In this document: positions 53,532 through 64,000 of the stretch, one piece after another
Layout: the number at the start of each line of letters is the position of its first letter
Numbering within the stretch: position 1 is the first letter of the stretch
Origin: Flammula alnicola
Taxonomy: Eukaryota; Basidiomycota; Agaricomycetes; Agaricales; Strophariaceae
Assembly (NCBI GenBank): GCA_015499995.1
Contig: JADNRV010000001.1
Span: 1-64,000, forward strand
Direction of reading: 5' to 3'
DNA length: 64,000 nt
The notes under the pieces: model-generated
Told to the model about the DNA's origin: nothing
Databases searched by the model: none
Seen by the model: only the letters and a program-made list of their open reading frames with translations
Program-made: the position numbers and the translations under genes

Positions 53532-55644
53532 CTATAACGTGTAATTAATCATGGTATATGAACTCGGGTCGTAGTGCTGCTGTGGTATCTCTATATTCAT
53601 ACTATGCATGTGAGGATTGTAAGTCTGCAATGGTTGCATTGGAAGTTGCTGATGATGATGGACATTAACGTCCTCTTCATCAGCGGTCTCGTCACCGAGT
53701 TCGTGGAAGTGTGCCCAATTGAATCCGAGGGGGTCGACAATCAGCTTGTTCAAGGTCTCTGGTAGATCCTGATAGCTGGCTAGAGAAGCTTTATACCAGC
53801 GCCGACTGATCATCCAAGTCGCCACACCTTGCGGTGGCAGAACGAACTCTTCTTTGGTCGGTCCCACACGGCGCTCCTTCTTTCCTCTGCCCTGCTTGGG
53901 TTTCGAGCTAGCTTCCTCTCTGTCTTCGTCATCAAGCGAGTAGTAGAACCGCAAGAGCCGTGTACTTCGCCATCCATATCCACGGGTCTTCAACACGGGA
54001 CAACGTTGTGAAGAATGGGGATCCAGTTCGAAATCAGATTCTTCCGAAGACATGCAGTCGAGCTGCAGGGCACCGTCGAAGGTCACATGTTCAAACATGG
54101 CTATCTTGTTGCGAGACTCAGAACGGTTGTTTAGTTTCTGCGCCCACGCAGTCATTAATTATCAGTGAGTACCCCAGGGACGCCAACGAAATTTCGAAGG
54201 AAGTACGTACAATTTTCCTCCGCGAGAGGTGCCTCGCTTTCCGAGCCTTGCCATCCTCGCGCTTTTTCTGGCTTTCAGCGGTCAGTCCATCGCGCTGAGC
54301 CTTGAATTTCTGCCTCAACGTCACAAAGCATTGCTCAAACGCCGCGTCAAGATTTTTCTTCGTAAATTCTTTGTGAGGAACGTGTTTGTAGAGCCTTTTG
54401 TTATCCTTGATTGCGTCCAGGACACGTGTCTTCATTCGCCCATTGTGCACGGATTGTTTAGTGGTTTTGTCCCAGACAAATCGGACCGCTTCTGATGGAC
54501 GTAAACTCGTTCCCTCCGTATGACTATCTGGAAGTTCTTTGTCCGTTTCGATATCCATCATTCTCAGTATATGAAGACGCATGGCGTGCTGAAAAATGGT
54601 CAGCATCCATTTTGGTGTACATCATTCCCAACTCACATGTATCGTGTAACATTTCGTGTCGTGGTGACTTGTGCGTTTGCGAGGACGACCGGATGCCGAA
54701 CTAGAGGAGCCCGAACTTGAGCTTCTGTCGTCAGATGAGAAAGAATGGCTTCTTTTCTTTTTCCGTTTTGTTGACTTGCCGGTGGAGGATGGAGAAGGCC
54801 TGGATGTTTCGACAAATGCGAGATGCGGTGAAGGATCTGGGGTAATGGACTGAAGGCCTGGTTGAAGAACGACGTCGGATGTATCTTGCACTTGCGGCTG
54901 AGAAATTACTGGCTGGGGGACCGAGTACATGGTATTGACCTGCCTATGATAGCTCGTGCCTGACACAGACAAAGGATTGTTTGAAGAGCCTTGAATAAAC
55001 ATTGGCTGCTGGAAAGTGGACGGCTGAGAGACGGGGGAGATTGGTGATACTGGCTGAGCATTAATATTCATCTGTTGCATGAGAGTAGGTGATGGTGTAA
55101 ACTGTGGTGTGGGTTGGAAGCTGTTGTCCGGCGGCGGCGGATTGCTGAGCGTGTCCAACTTGGACCGAAGCATAGTAATTTCATTGTCCATTTCCAGCAT
55201 CTTTCTCTCCATGTCGGATTGTTTTTGTGCAGCTTTGGCTTCCTGTGCTTCTTCCCAGGCCAGTCTCCTCTTGCGTTCGGCCTCGTGTGCATTTTGAGTT
55301 GCAGCCACTATGCGAACGAGCTCAGCGAATACTTGTGGTGCCCCCTGTCGTGGCCTTATTTCTGCTCAGCTTATTACAATAAGTCTATCATATCCTCATG
55401 ACTCACCTAACGAGAGGCGGAGGGGCAGGGGGACAATGGCCATTTCAAGTTCACTAACATGCGGGACATGAGGCTGTTGAATAAGTTGTGGTGCTTGAAC
55501 TATCGGTTGATACGAATGCGTGTGGCTCGGTGAGGAGTACTCATTAATAGCAGAGCCTCGTCGTGCTTGAGAAGCGTATGGATTGAGCGCATCGGATAAT
55601 TCACTGGTGGGCATTGGGCTAAACCCATGCTCGCGGTTGCTCAT
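53532..55644 (-). CDS. Uncharacterised charged, probably nuclear protein
   Basis: Several minus-strand exons join MSNREHGFSPMPTSELSDAL and a Pro/Gln-rich leader to a coiled coil (RRLAWEEAQEAKAAQKQSDM, ERKMLEMDNEITMLRSKL). A Pro/Gln/Ser low-complexity region follows, then a basic/Ser cluster (STKRKKKRSHSFSS, GRPRKRTSHHD) that looks like an NLS. A folded-looking C-terminal domain ends the chain (AMRLHILRMMDIETDKELPD, FVWDKTTKQSVHNGRMKTRV, NLDAAFEQCFVTLRQKFKAQ, then PQGVATWMISRRWYKASLAS). I do not recognise this domain. The architecture suggests DNA or chromatin association, but that is inference only. Stop TAG at 53532-53534. Confidence 0.65.
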
Positions 55645-55811
55645 GATGATGATGATGGCACGAAATGTCCGTGGAAAAGGCTCTTGCCAAATAAGAACAA
55701 ATAGATGAGAACAAACGCGGACGCGTCACCTTCACTCGCGTACGCAACTCATTAACTTCTTGTTTCTCTCCCCTTCAATCGCTACTACACTTTACCACTA
55801 TTCTGCTTTTT
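55645..55811. promoter_or_regulatory. Short divergent promoter
   Basis: 167 nt separates the divergent starts of the uncharacterised nuclear-type gene (-) and RPN11 (+), so it is likely a shared promoter. Confidence 0.5.
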
Positions 55812-57030
55812 ATGATGGATGAAATGGAAAGGATGATGATGCAACAGGCCAGAGGGGGTGGTCCTCCTCGCGGTGATCAACCAACGCCAGACAAGTACGC
55901 TCGCTTGCTCATAACTTGATTTCCTTCATTAATTCTCCAATCCCAACAGTGGTGAAGTCATCCATATATCGTCATTAGCCCTCCTGAAGGTTAGTCCATC
56001 TTATAATTAACCTTGGAGCTTTCGTTAATATTTCGATCCCAGATGTTGAAACACGGGCGTGCGGGTGTGCCTATGGAAGTCATGGGTCTAATGCTCGGTG
56101 AATTTGTGGACGAATATACAGTTCAAGTCATCGATGTTTTTGCTATGCCTCAGTCTGGTACGACCGTCACAGTCGAATCCGTCGATCACGTCTTCCAAAC
56201 GAAAATGGTGGATATGCTGAAACAAACCGGGCGGTATGTCCACCATACGCCCATCTCCATGTTATCTTTGCTGACTACAAGCTCCTTCCCGGTAATCAGC
56301 CCTGAAATAGTGGTCGGTTGGTACCACTCTCACCCCGGCTTTGGGTGCTGGCTGTCGAGCGTAGATATCAATACTCAGCAGGTGAGCTCTCCATTATCTT
56401 GTTCCCCCCTTTTAATGCATCTAACGCCGTTTGTTTAGTCTTTTGAGTCCTTGGACCCTAGATCTGTGGCGGTCGTCATTGATCCTATACAGTCTGTGAA
56501 AGGCAAAGTAGTCATAGATGCTTCCGCCTGATCAACCCTCACGCTGTCATCTCTGGGAGAGAACCTCGGCAGACGACCTCAAACATCGGCCATATCAATA
56601 AGCCCTCAATACAGCCCTCATTCATGGACTTAACCGACACTATTACTCCATTGCCGTTAATTACCGGAAGACAGAGCTCGAGCAGTCCATGTTGATGAAT
56701 CTGCACAAGCGAAACTGGACGGAAGGTTTGAAATTGCGGGACTTCAGCCTGCATAAAGAAGAAAACGAGAAAGCGATCAAGGTAAGCCATGCATGTACGT
56801 TACTGGAGCACCCAGATTCTTAAATAATCGCCTTCTCCGCAGTCCATGTTGTCTCTTTCAGAAGCATACAATAAATCTGTCCAGGAAGAGTCGACGCTCA
56901 CGCCGACCAGCTGAAGACGCGTCATGTGGGAAAGCAGGATCCAAAACGACATTTAGAAGAAGCGGTCGAGAAGGCCATGGGGGATCAAGTCGTACAGAAT
57001 CTTGGTACGATGCTTTTGGCCGAGCTCTAG
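55812..57030 (+). CDS. RPN11: 26S proteasome deubiquitinase RPN11, with three apparent 1-nt deletions
   Basis: The start is [12 protein letters not shown] (the ATG at 55815 is also possible). Conserved blocks are [60 protein letters not shown] then DINTQQ (JAMM zinc motif H-x-H-x10-D), [57 protein letters not shown] and [23 protein letters not shown]11 removes ubiquitin chains at the proteasome lid and is essential. The reading frame breaks three times by what looks like one lost base: at 56521/56522 (between VVIDA and FRLINP), 56614/56615 (SIQ|ALIHG) and about 56905 (LTP|DQLK). No splice site explains them. Sequence error is more likely than a true pseudogene because each side stays family-perfect. 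Confidence 0.85.
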
Positions 57031-57738
57031 ACTACCGTTTTGTACACTATCATTCCTTTTCAATTGTGAAACCTTCTCATACCTCACAGGGTTATAAACA
57101 CCAAGGAACTGGAGATGCCGAACCACAGTGGAGGAGCAGTTAAATTATAACTATGATCACAAGGTCAGGTAACGTGCCCCTTTCATGGGCTTTGAGCGTG
57201 CCCAAACGCGTACGGCTTGAAGTTGAAGCTTGATAGATTGAGACTCGGACTTCTGTCCAACTTTGGAGTCACGGGAGTGGTATGTATTTGCAGGGACTCC
57301 TCTCCGCGGAGTCGTGAGGACATTCCTTTTCACCACTCTAGAAGCAATTGGGCTCAAAAGGCTTATCTTGCGTCGGAACCAGTGGACAGTTATTGCATCT
57401 TGACTGGACCCCTTGTCACCCAACCTTAAAAAATCATTCGGTTTTGTCCTGTACGGTGAAATTTCACCGTTTGATATAGACGGTACTGCCACCAGGCATT
57501 TGCCTATAGAGTCTGCATGTATGAAGATGACCGCAACTGGCAGCGAAGATCGAGTAACGATAGAGGAGCACCACGGTCCAGACTCTAACAGATATGGGAG
57601 GATACGAGTGACTCGGTGAGCTGCGCGGAGTGATGCGTGTTCGCGACGCGTTCCGATAATTCGCAGTGCGCACATCGGGTATCCGTCATTCCAAATAAAT
57701 AAGTTGCTGATACTCTACAATTGTGCACGATACAGCAT
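57031..57738. other. Intergenic with an unassigned open frame
   Basis: About 700 nt between RPN11 and the bS18m stop. A minus-strand frame of 172 codons (57157-57675) is open but has no motif, and no homology pattern is recognised. I do not call it a gene. Confidence 0.3.
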
Positions 57739-58366
57739 CTAATGTTTAGTCCCTCTGCTCAGAGTAGGGATGACGCCCATCATCTTTGCGCGTCGGATAG
57801 TCCTCCCTAGCAGGCGCTGACTCTTGAGGGTGAGCAGGGTACGGTCACGACTTTTGATTTTGCCCATCTCGGAGACGAAATGTGAGAGCACGGCGCCGTT
57901 GGTGGTGAACTTTCGAGGATCGAGGTTTAGTTGGTGGAAGGTGTCGTGTTTGCGGGCTATTTCAGGACCTGGTGCAACGACAGGTTTTCTAAACATCCTG
58001 GGTTTTAAGACGACGGCATTGTAGGTAAGATCCTGGGGGAGAAGGACCTTGAAACAAATTGTGAGCGGGTGGTAGGTGTAGATTGACAGGTGTAACATAC
58101 TTTTCCCATCTCAAAGACCCTGTATGCTAAAAGAGAAAATATTAGCTGCGTGCATGGTATAGAAAGGAAGATACTGACGGTGGTAGTCGATTCGTTTAGG
58201 TGGTTGGTGAGTAGGGGTTTAGCCTGCTCATCCAGGATATCGTTTAAGCTAGCATTTACACCGCCTTTACTCTTCTTTTGGGGCGCGCATTCGTTGTTGC
58301 AGTTGTCGAGAACGCTGCGGGGCGAGGTAGGGCGCGACGGGCGGTCTGCCGAATGCAAGGCAGCAT
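57739..58366 (-). CDS. Mitochondrial ribosomal protein bS18m, with one apparent 1-nt deletion
   Basis: The start at ATG 58364-58366 gives MLPCIRQTARRALPRPAAFS, a classical mitochondrial presequence. The frame then slips by one base in the CCCCAAAA run (58276-58283) into SLNDILDEQAKPLLTNHLNE. The next exons read TYRVFEMGK and VLLPQDLTYNAVVLKPRMF, then the S18 core LSHFVSEMGKIKSRDRTLLT, LKSQRLLGRTIRRAKMMGVI and a stop at 57739-57741. S18 binds 12S-type rRNA in the small mitoribosomal subunit. The longer in-frame alternative start at 58577 gives a non-mitochondrial leader and is not preferred. One missing base restores presequence and body into one frame. Confidence 0.75.
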
Positions 58367-58851
58367 TGGAGTCGAGTTGAGAGTTGAGGAAAATGGGGAC
58401 GTCCCGTTTGGGCGGTCCCACAGCCGCAGATGGCCGAGCGCGATCAGTCATTGGCCCCGTGGCAGGACCCGGTGGACCCTGTGACTGATGATTTGTCACG
58501 AGCGGCGTCCAGGTCTCACCGTGACAAACAATATGGATACGTACTAAAAGAAAAATATTGGACAGCGTTGCACGCAATCTACAGCGATGACGGGCATGGG
58601 GAACGGTCTATGGGAGAGCAGAAGAGATGTTCTCCAAGTTCCGTGATTTGTGTCCGTGGTATTGCAGGTGAAGCAGGGGAATTTTGATGGTATCTAATTT
58701 GAGTAAATATAAATGGGCCACTTTAGTTTTGCAGAATTGACTGTTCGTCCTTACCGCAACGCAATGTGCTCTTGACCCGTATTCCTTCCTTCGCCCATCC
58801 TGTGTCCTCTCCCTAACGACCTTCGCGGTTCTCTGACCGTCCACCGGTCTA
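58367..58851. other. Divergent promoter region between bS18m and RIM15-like kinase
   Basis: 485 nt; an open leader frame of the S18 gene runs through part of it but is not preferred as coding. It must contain both promoters. Confidence 0.4.
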
Positions 58852-61800
58852 ATGTCAGATTCCAACCAATATCACCGACGACAACCTCCCAGCCCCCTCG
58901 TCTTCTCCCCAGATGCCATTCTATCTCCCATTCCTCTCCAAGCTCAACAGAGTATGGCCAGCATCACCCACAGTTCCGGCTCCAATACAGTCTCCATGCC
59001 CTTCGTTAGGCGCCATGTGACTCGTCGTCTCAAGGCCGCAAAGGCAGAGTGCGATAAGGAGCTCCAGCGGGTCACCAATAACGTCACCGCCTTTTTCGAG
59101 GAGCGTTTGCGCGAAGGCGACCACGAAACAGAGCGGGATCGCCGTGAAAGGGACTATGACTCCCAGCAGAGCGACGTCGAACCCTTGCGGGATGCCTTCG
59201 TCTACCTACCCAACGAGTTCGGGTCGTTGCAACACTCAGACGACTACAGTTCAGATGGTGGCTATGATGCTGAGCCAGAGTACTATCGCCACAGTCGCCA
59301 ACGTGCGTATACCCAAAAACCCACCTCACGCCCTCCTTCACTTATAATCCTTCCATACCCATCTCCTATTGTCAATACAGCGTCCTCCGCCCAGATGAGC
59401 CCTGCATCTCTGCGTCGACAGAGCGGCGCTCCATGGGACAGACCGCTCAGCAGCTCCGTTTCATCTAGTGCATCGCTCCTAGCCCTGCCTCGTCTACTAT
59501 TATGTTGCCAGACGTACCCATCACTAGGAAGCAGACTAATCAGCCACCCCCAACTGCTTCCACAACGTGGGGTACTGGCAGTGCTTCTCGCCGACTTTCT
59601 CGCACCATCCACATGCCTTCCAGGCCCACTCATTCCGGACAAAGCTCTCGTTCCACATCACGTTCCCGTTCGCCGTTACCACCCCTCTCTTCTCATGCAA
59701 GCTTCTCGGAATATGCTGTTAGTTCTGGCCTCAATCGACGATCGTCTCGCATACTCGTTGACGACCCTGTTGACCCTATAATGACCGCCCTTTATGAAAT
59801 CATCGCTGTTGCCACGGACGTCACTGACACGACCATCGCCCAACTCACAGCCCAGCCGAAAATGATGGAAAGTATCGTTCAACGAGTACAAAATATTGGA
59901 AAAACCTGGGACGACCATCCAGATTGGCATGGAAGGAATTGGTATGTCCAAGTCCTTCTCGCTGTCGCGAGTCTCAGTCGTGTGGTCGAGTGGTGGGAGG
60001 CAGAGAAGCAGTTTTGGAACTTTGACGACAACGAAGAGGAGCAAGACGAACCTTTGATGTTCGTCACGAAACCTGCTGAAGATACCGAACCTCTTCCTTC
60101 TTCAGCACTGCACCATGCAGAGTCAGAACTGGAGGGTTTCAAGCTTAATGACGATGATGATCACAAAGTCCGCGTCCCAACGCCACCGACAATCACCCGT
60201 AAGTCGAGAGATGAACATCCGAAGGACGTCGCCGCGCAATCTCGGCTTGCCCTTCCGGAGCCTCTAAAGGCTCCCCCGACTCCCTCTCCTTCCAAGATGA
60301 TGGAAGTCACGGAGTCTGCTCGTGTGCTTGCCACTGAGCGTCTGAGACTGCAGGCCGAGACTGCGCAGAACCAGAATATCGTCGTGGAGCTGAGCTTGGA
60401 TGGCGATCATTTTATTTGGGTCAACCATGCGTGGAGAGTTGTCGTTGGGCAAGTTATTTTTTTTAATTACCAAAATAATGCTTTTGCTTATGACTTCCTT
60501 CCTTCTAGGACCGAACCAGAAGCGTTACCGGGCACTCGTATCTCAAGTCTGCTGTCGCAAACTGACTGGGGTGTGTTTAAGGAAGCTAGCCAGCGCCTAC
60601 AAGAAGACGACTCGCATACTGTTGAGGTCCGGTTCAAGCTGCAGATTGAGCCCACTGTGGAGCACGACCCTTCTGCTGGAACGCTTTATCAGCAGATGGA
60701 GGGCAAAGGAATGTTGATGATTGATCGTGAAGATGGGCAACCCTCGCACACGATGTGGGTCATCAAACCTATTGCTCCAGCTCGATTCGAACACGACGTA
60801 GCCTCTATTCCGTTGGAGGAGAACGACCTCGCGCCTGAACCTGCTTCTACCATCCGACCCACTTTCCAGGAACGGCCCTTGTTGGAGCCCGTGACGCCCT
60901 TTCCGTTCAGCCAACCTATCAGCACGGAACCCATTCTTTGTCGTATTTGTGAATGCAAGATTCCTCAGTGGTACTTTGAGAAGCATAGCGAAACGTGCGT
61001 CGAAACGCATCGGTTGGAGGCCGAGATTGTCGAATGCAACGAGTCGATTGCCGAGCTTCGGAATACCATTCGCGATCTGTGTGTAGCTGTCGACCGACCA
61101 TCACCTGCGGCTGTGCCAGAATACCGTGGCATGCAGATATTCACTCCTTCCACGTCGCCCATCGTGTCTTCGCCGCTTCAGTTGTTCCGTGCGAACAAAA
61201 TGCAGCGGTTGGGCGTGAAGAAAATGCAACGGCGGCTCTTGGACCAGATTGAAGACATCTTGCAGGTTGCGTCTGAAATTCAAATGCCCTCCCTGAAGGA
61301 AGAAGAAGCCGACGAACCTATAGAGCGTCAGCGACTCCTTTCTCCCGGCTCGGAACGCAAAATCTCCCAGATTCGGCAGTGGTCCAAACCGACGACTGAG
61401 GATGCCGCGCTTGGGCAGCTTTTGCAGGATGCTGAACGTGTTATGAGGCAGAAGATTGACAATGTCGTGCGGATGCAGAATACTATCCGATATTCTGAGA
61501 AGATTTGGCATGAGTGGCAGGAGCGGGTGGACAGTGTTTTGGCGACGGGTGATGAGTCTGGCAGTGATGGCGAGGGAAGTGGTTCGGAGGAGGGGAAGGA
61601 TGAGGAGCAGGAGAGTGAACTGGAAGTCAATGATCATTCGAGTATAACGTCGGAGTATGGTGGTGGAAGTGGAAGCGGCGGAAGTGGTGGTCATAGGACT
61701 CTCGAGCCTACGCCTATGGCTTCGTTGTCGCCGGCAAACTTTATTGCTGCCCATGTTCGCCCGAGCTCGAGCACCAGTGGCTTGCTACCGTCGGGCAGTG

Positions 61801-64000
61801 TTTCTGCGCTCAGTGCTCGACAACAACTTCATGCCGCGACTAGGTCCTCGACCCCTTCTTCCGTTTCTTCGCCATTAGCCTTGGCCGCACCTATCGTTGC
61901 ACCCTCATCGCCCGAGGAGCCCATGCCGCTAATGCTCCTCGACGAGAGTCCCAGTCATAGTCAAGTAGCGCTCAAGAACCGTAAGTCTCTTCAGAACTTA
62001 TTGGAACCCGTGTTTATTATCACACCACCGACATCACCGCTCGTTTCAGCGCGCGACGCTAGCTCTGGCTCACTCACCCGCGAGTCATCTATGAAACGCT
62101 CACACCGACGGCATTCTACCGCGAATCTGTTGACGAGCCCGCCTGCGGCTGGCCCTCTGTCGCCGCGGCTGACGTCGAATCAGCCCTTATCTCGGACCAC
62201 ACCCACGTCTATAAAGGATTTTGACATCATCAAGCCGATCAGTAAAGGTGCCTTCGGATCTGTCTTCCTTGCGAAGAAAAAGGCGACAGGCGACTACTAT
62301 GCGATCAAGGTCTTGAAAAAGGCGGACATGATTGCGAAGAATCAGATCACGAACGTCAAGGCCGAACGCATGATCCTCATGAAACAGGCTGAGTCTCCTT
62401 TTGTCGCGAAGCTTTATTTTACTTTCCAGAGCAAGGATAATTTATATTTGGTCATGGAATACCTTAATGGAGGGGATTGTGCTGCTCTCATCAAGTCTCT
62501 TGGGTGCCTACCGGAGGAGTGGACGAAGAATTATATCGCGGAGGTCGTTCTTGGCTTGGAATACTTGCATCAACGGGGTGTCGTCCATCGGTTCGTGATT
62601 TATTTTAGGTTCTTAAATTATGCTGACTTTCTTTAAAAATAGTGACCTGAAACCGGATAATCTGCTCATCGACTCTCATGGCCATCTGAAGCTTACAGAT
62701 TTCGGACTCAGCAGGATTGGTTTGCTCGGTCGTCAGACTCGCGAGGGCCAACTTGGCCGTCCTCTGACAAGATACAGCTCGAGATCGCGGCCACCCTCGA
62801 TGGACTCGGCCTACTTAGCCTCTCCTCTCGTATACCCCGACCCAACAAGTGGAGGTTCGTACTTTACACAGCGGACAAATATGGTTCCTCGTGTAGGAAA
62901 CAGCCCTTATCAACTCCCCACAGATGATTATAGCGAGTCGAGCGGTTCAGAATCGGTCTCTGGTCTGCACGCTCGGCGGAGCATCAAGCTCGCGGACAGC
63001 CCGTTGCAGTCTTTTGCGACGGAGCTGACGACAGATCTCCGTTCTCATTCAAACTCGAGCGCTGGAACGCCGCCTGGTGAGCAGAAGTTCGTTGGGACCC
63101 CGGATTACCTTGCCCCGGAAACTATTCTTGGTCTACGCGGTGATGATGCTGGTGTCGATTGGGTACGTGCTCTAATCGCGTCTTTTTCTCCGTGGAATAT
63201 CGCAGTTGATATATGAATGATTATTGTATAGTGGGCCCTGGGTGTTATCACTTATGAATTTTTGTACGGTATCCCTCCGTTCCATGCCGAGACCCCCGAG
63301 AAAGTTTTTGAAAACATTCTTTCGGGTCATATCGAATGGCATGAAGAGTGGATCGAGTTTTCGCCAGAGGCTCGCGATTTTATGCAGGCATTAATGACTA
63401 TCGATCCCAACGAGCGACTTGGTTCGGGTGGCGCGGATGAAGTCAAGGGCATCCATTCTTCGCTGGGATCGATTGGGAGAAAGTCACGACGACCGAAGCT
63501 GCATTCATCCCACAGGTGACAGACCCTGAGTCAACTGATTATTTCGATCCTCGTGGCGCTATACCCCAGCTCTTCCACGACGACGAGCCGGTTGCTTTGC
63601 ACAACCTTGACAGCCCCACCGGTAGCTCCAGCATGCCTCCGCCTTCCATGCCTGTGCCCATCGCTGGTCGAGAAACTCCTCTATCTGGCGGAAGCGACGA
63701 TTTTGGTTCATTCAGTTTCAAGAATCTGCCGATTTTGAAGCAGGCCAATGATGATATGATACGGAAGATCAAGACGGAGCAGATGGCACCTATTACCCAC
63801 CCATTGACCCATGCATTGACTGAGCCTGCAAGTTTCCATCAACGGAAGCGGAGTGTGTCATCGCGCATCAAGAAACCTCCCAGTGTCGTCACCACGATGG
63901 AACCGAAGATGCCAGCCGGCCCACCGTCGCCTGCTACTTCGACTTCTTCTTCAATCGCATCGTCTCCGTCGCGGTCAAGTCTGCCTCCTCCGACTCCAGG
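58852..64000 (+). CDS. RIM15: RIM15-type PAS/zinc-finger/AGC kinase, partial, with two apparent 1-nt deletions
   Basis: The start is [20 protein letters not shown]. Order: Ser-rich leader; helical block ([20 protein letters not shown]); PAS-like domain ([20 protein letters not shown]), interrupted by a 60-nt GC-AG intron at 60449-60508; Cys/His finger ([20 protein letters not shown]); long acidic/Ser linker; AGC kinase ([80 protein letters not shown]). About 130 residues are inserted between DFG and APE, as in RIM15. Exons end at 62590 and 63162. The frame slips once near 59469-59505 and once at 63449/63450 ([14 protein letters not shown]). The C-terminus, where a receiver domain is expected, lies beyond the window. 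RIM15 directs entry into quiescence under TOR/PKA control. Confidence 0.85.

Noticed and set aside
56512..56530. Introns as an explanation for the RPN11 frame breaks
   Set aside because: No GT donor lies within a usable distance and conserved residues continue on both sides without loss.
57157..57675. Minus-strand 172-aa ORF between RPN11 and bS18m
   Set aside because: Open, but low-complexity-free and motif-free; lies in a region with suspected base errors, so open length alone is weak evidence.
58367..58577. Longer N-terminus of bS18m from an upstream in-frame start
   Set aside because: It replaces a textbook mitochondrial presequence with a leader lacking any targeting feature.
59443..59469. 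Intron ending at the CTAG near 59468 to explain the kinase frame switch
   Set aside because: No suitable donor close upstream, and the flanking Ser-rich coding text continues naturally, so a one-base loss fits better.
1..64000. CRISPR arrays, rRNA genes, bacterial operons or riboswitches
   Set aside because: None seen; gene structure is eukaryotic throughout and no spaced short direct repeats of CRISPR type were found.

Overview
This window is nuclear DNA of a mushroom-forming basidiomycete, most likely an Agaricomycete. The genes are compact and split by many 45-70 nt introns, with short intergenic gaps and alternating strands. Several encoded proteins belong to families I associate with Agaricomycetes (a DUF6534-type membrane protein, MATH-BTB and Ser/PPxY membrane proteins). 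The gene models were assembled by hand: splice sites were chosen so that phase is kept and family motifs stay intact. For most models the summed exon length divides by three, and exceptions are stated in the entries.

Layout. 1-1.9 kb: gene-poor, with a 92-bp triple tandem repeat and a C2H2 zinc-finger relic. 1.9-21.3 kb: MATH-BTB protein (+), single-pass Cys-containing membrane protein (-), 2OG-Fe(II) oxygenase with a mitochondrial-type leader (+), uncharacterised protein (-), RCC1/Ran GEF (-), M28 glutamate-carboxypeptidase-II-like protease (+), DUF6534 multispan protein (-), coiled-coil/zinc-motif protein (-), and a second 2OG oxygenase (-). 22.86-31.90 kb: a complete Ty3/gypsy LTR retrotransposon with two identical 260-bp LTRs and a perfect ATTTT target duplication. 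It has three ORFs: a novel 382-aa ORF1, a 2080-aa Gag-Pol in the same frame as ORF1 behind a single TGA, and a 236-aa ORF3 after integrase. 32.2-34.3 kb: MFS transporter. 34.3-36.3 kb: no gene seen. 36.3-41.6 kb: type I membrane protein with PPxY motifs, GTP cyclohydrolase II, two inverted ankyrin relics and a GH17 membrane-anchored glucanase. 42.2-53.3 kb: an informational and trafficking block holding VPS17, a secreted M24 peptidase, PEX14, an intron-containing tRNA-His, tRNase Z, THOC7 and VPS52. 53.5-64 kb: uncharacterised nuclear-type protein, proteasome subunit RPN11, mitochondrial ribosomal protein bS18m and a RIM15-type kinase that runs off the end of the window.

Most genes are housekeeping and unrelated; basidiomycete gene order is not operonic. 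Functional themes do recur: endosome-Golgi retrieval (VPS17 in retromer, VPS52 in GARP), RNA biology (tRNA-His, tRNase Z, THOC7), organelle biogenesis (PEX14, bS18m) and protein turnover (RPN11, the MATH-BTB adaptor).

The two most notable results are these. First, the retrotransposon has an unusual three-ORF plan and looks very recently inserted. Second, between 56.5 and 63.5 kb six apparent single-base deletions break conserved reading frames in three otherwise well conserved genes. That clustering points to a local consensus-quality problem rather than three independent gene deaths.
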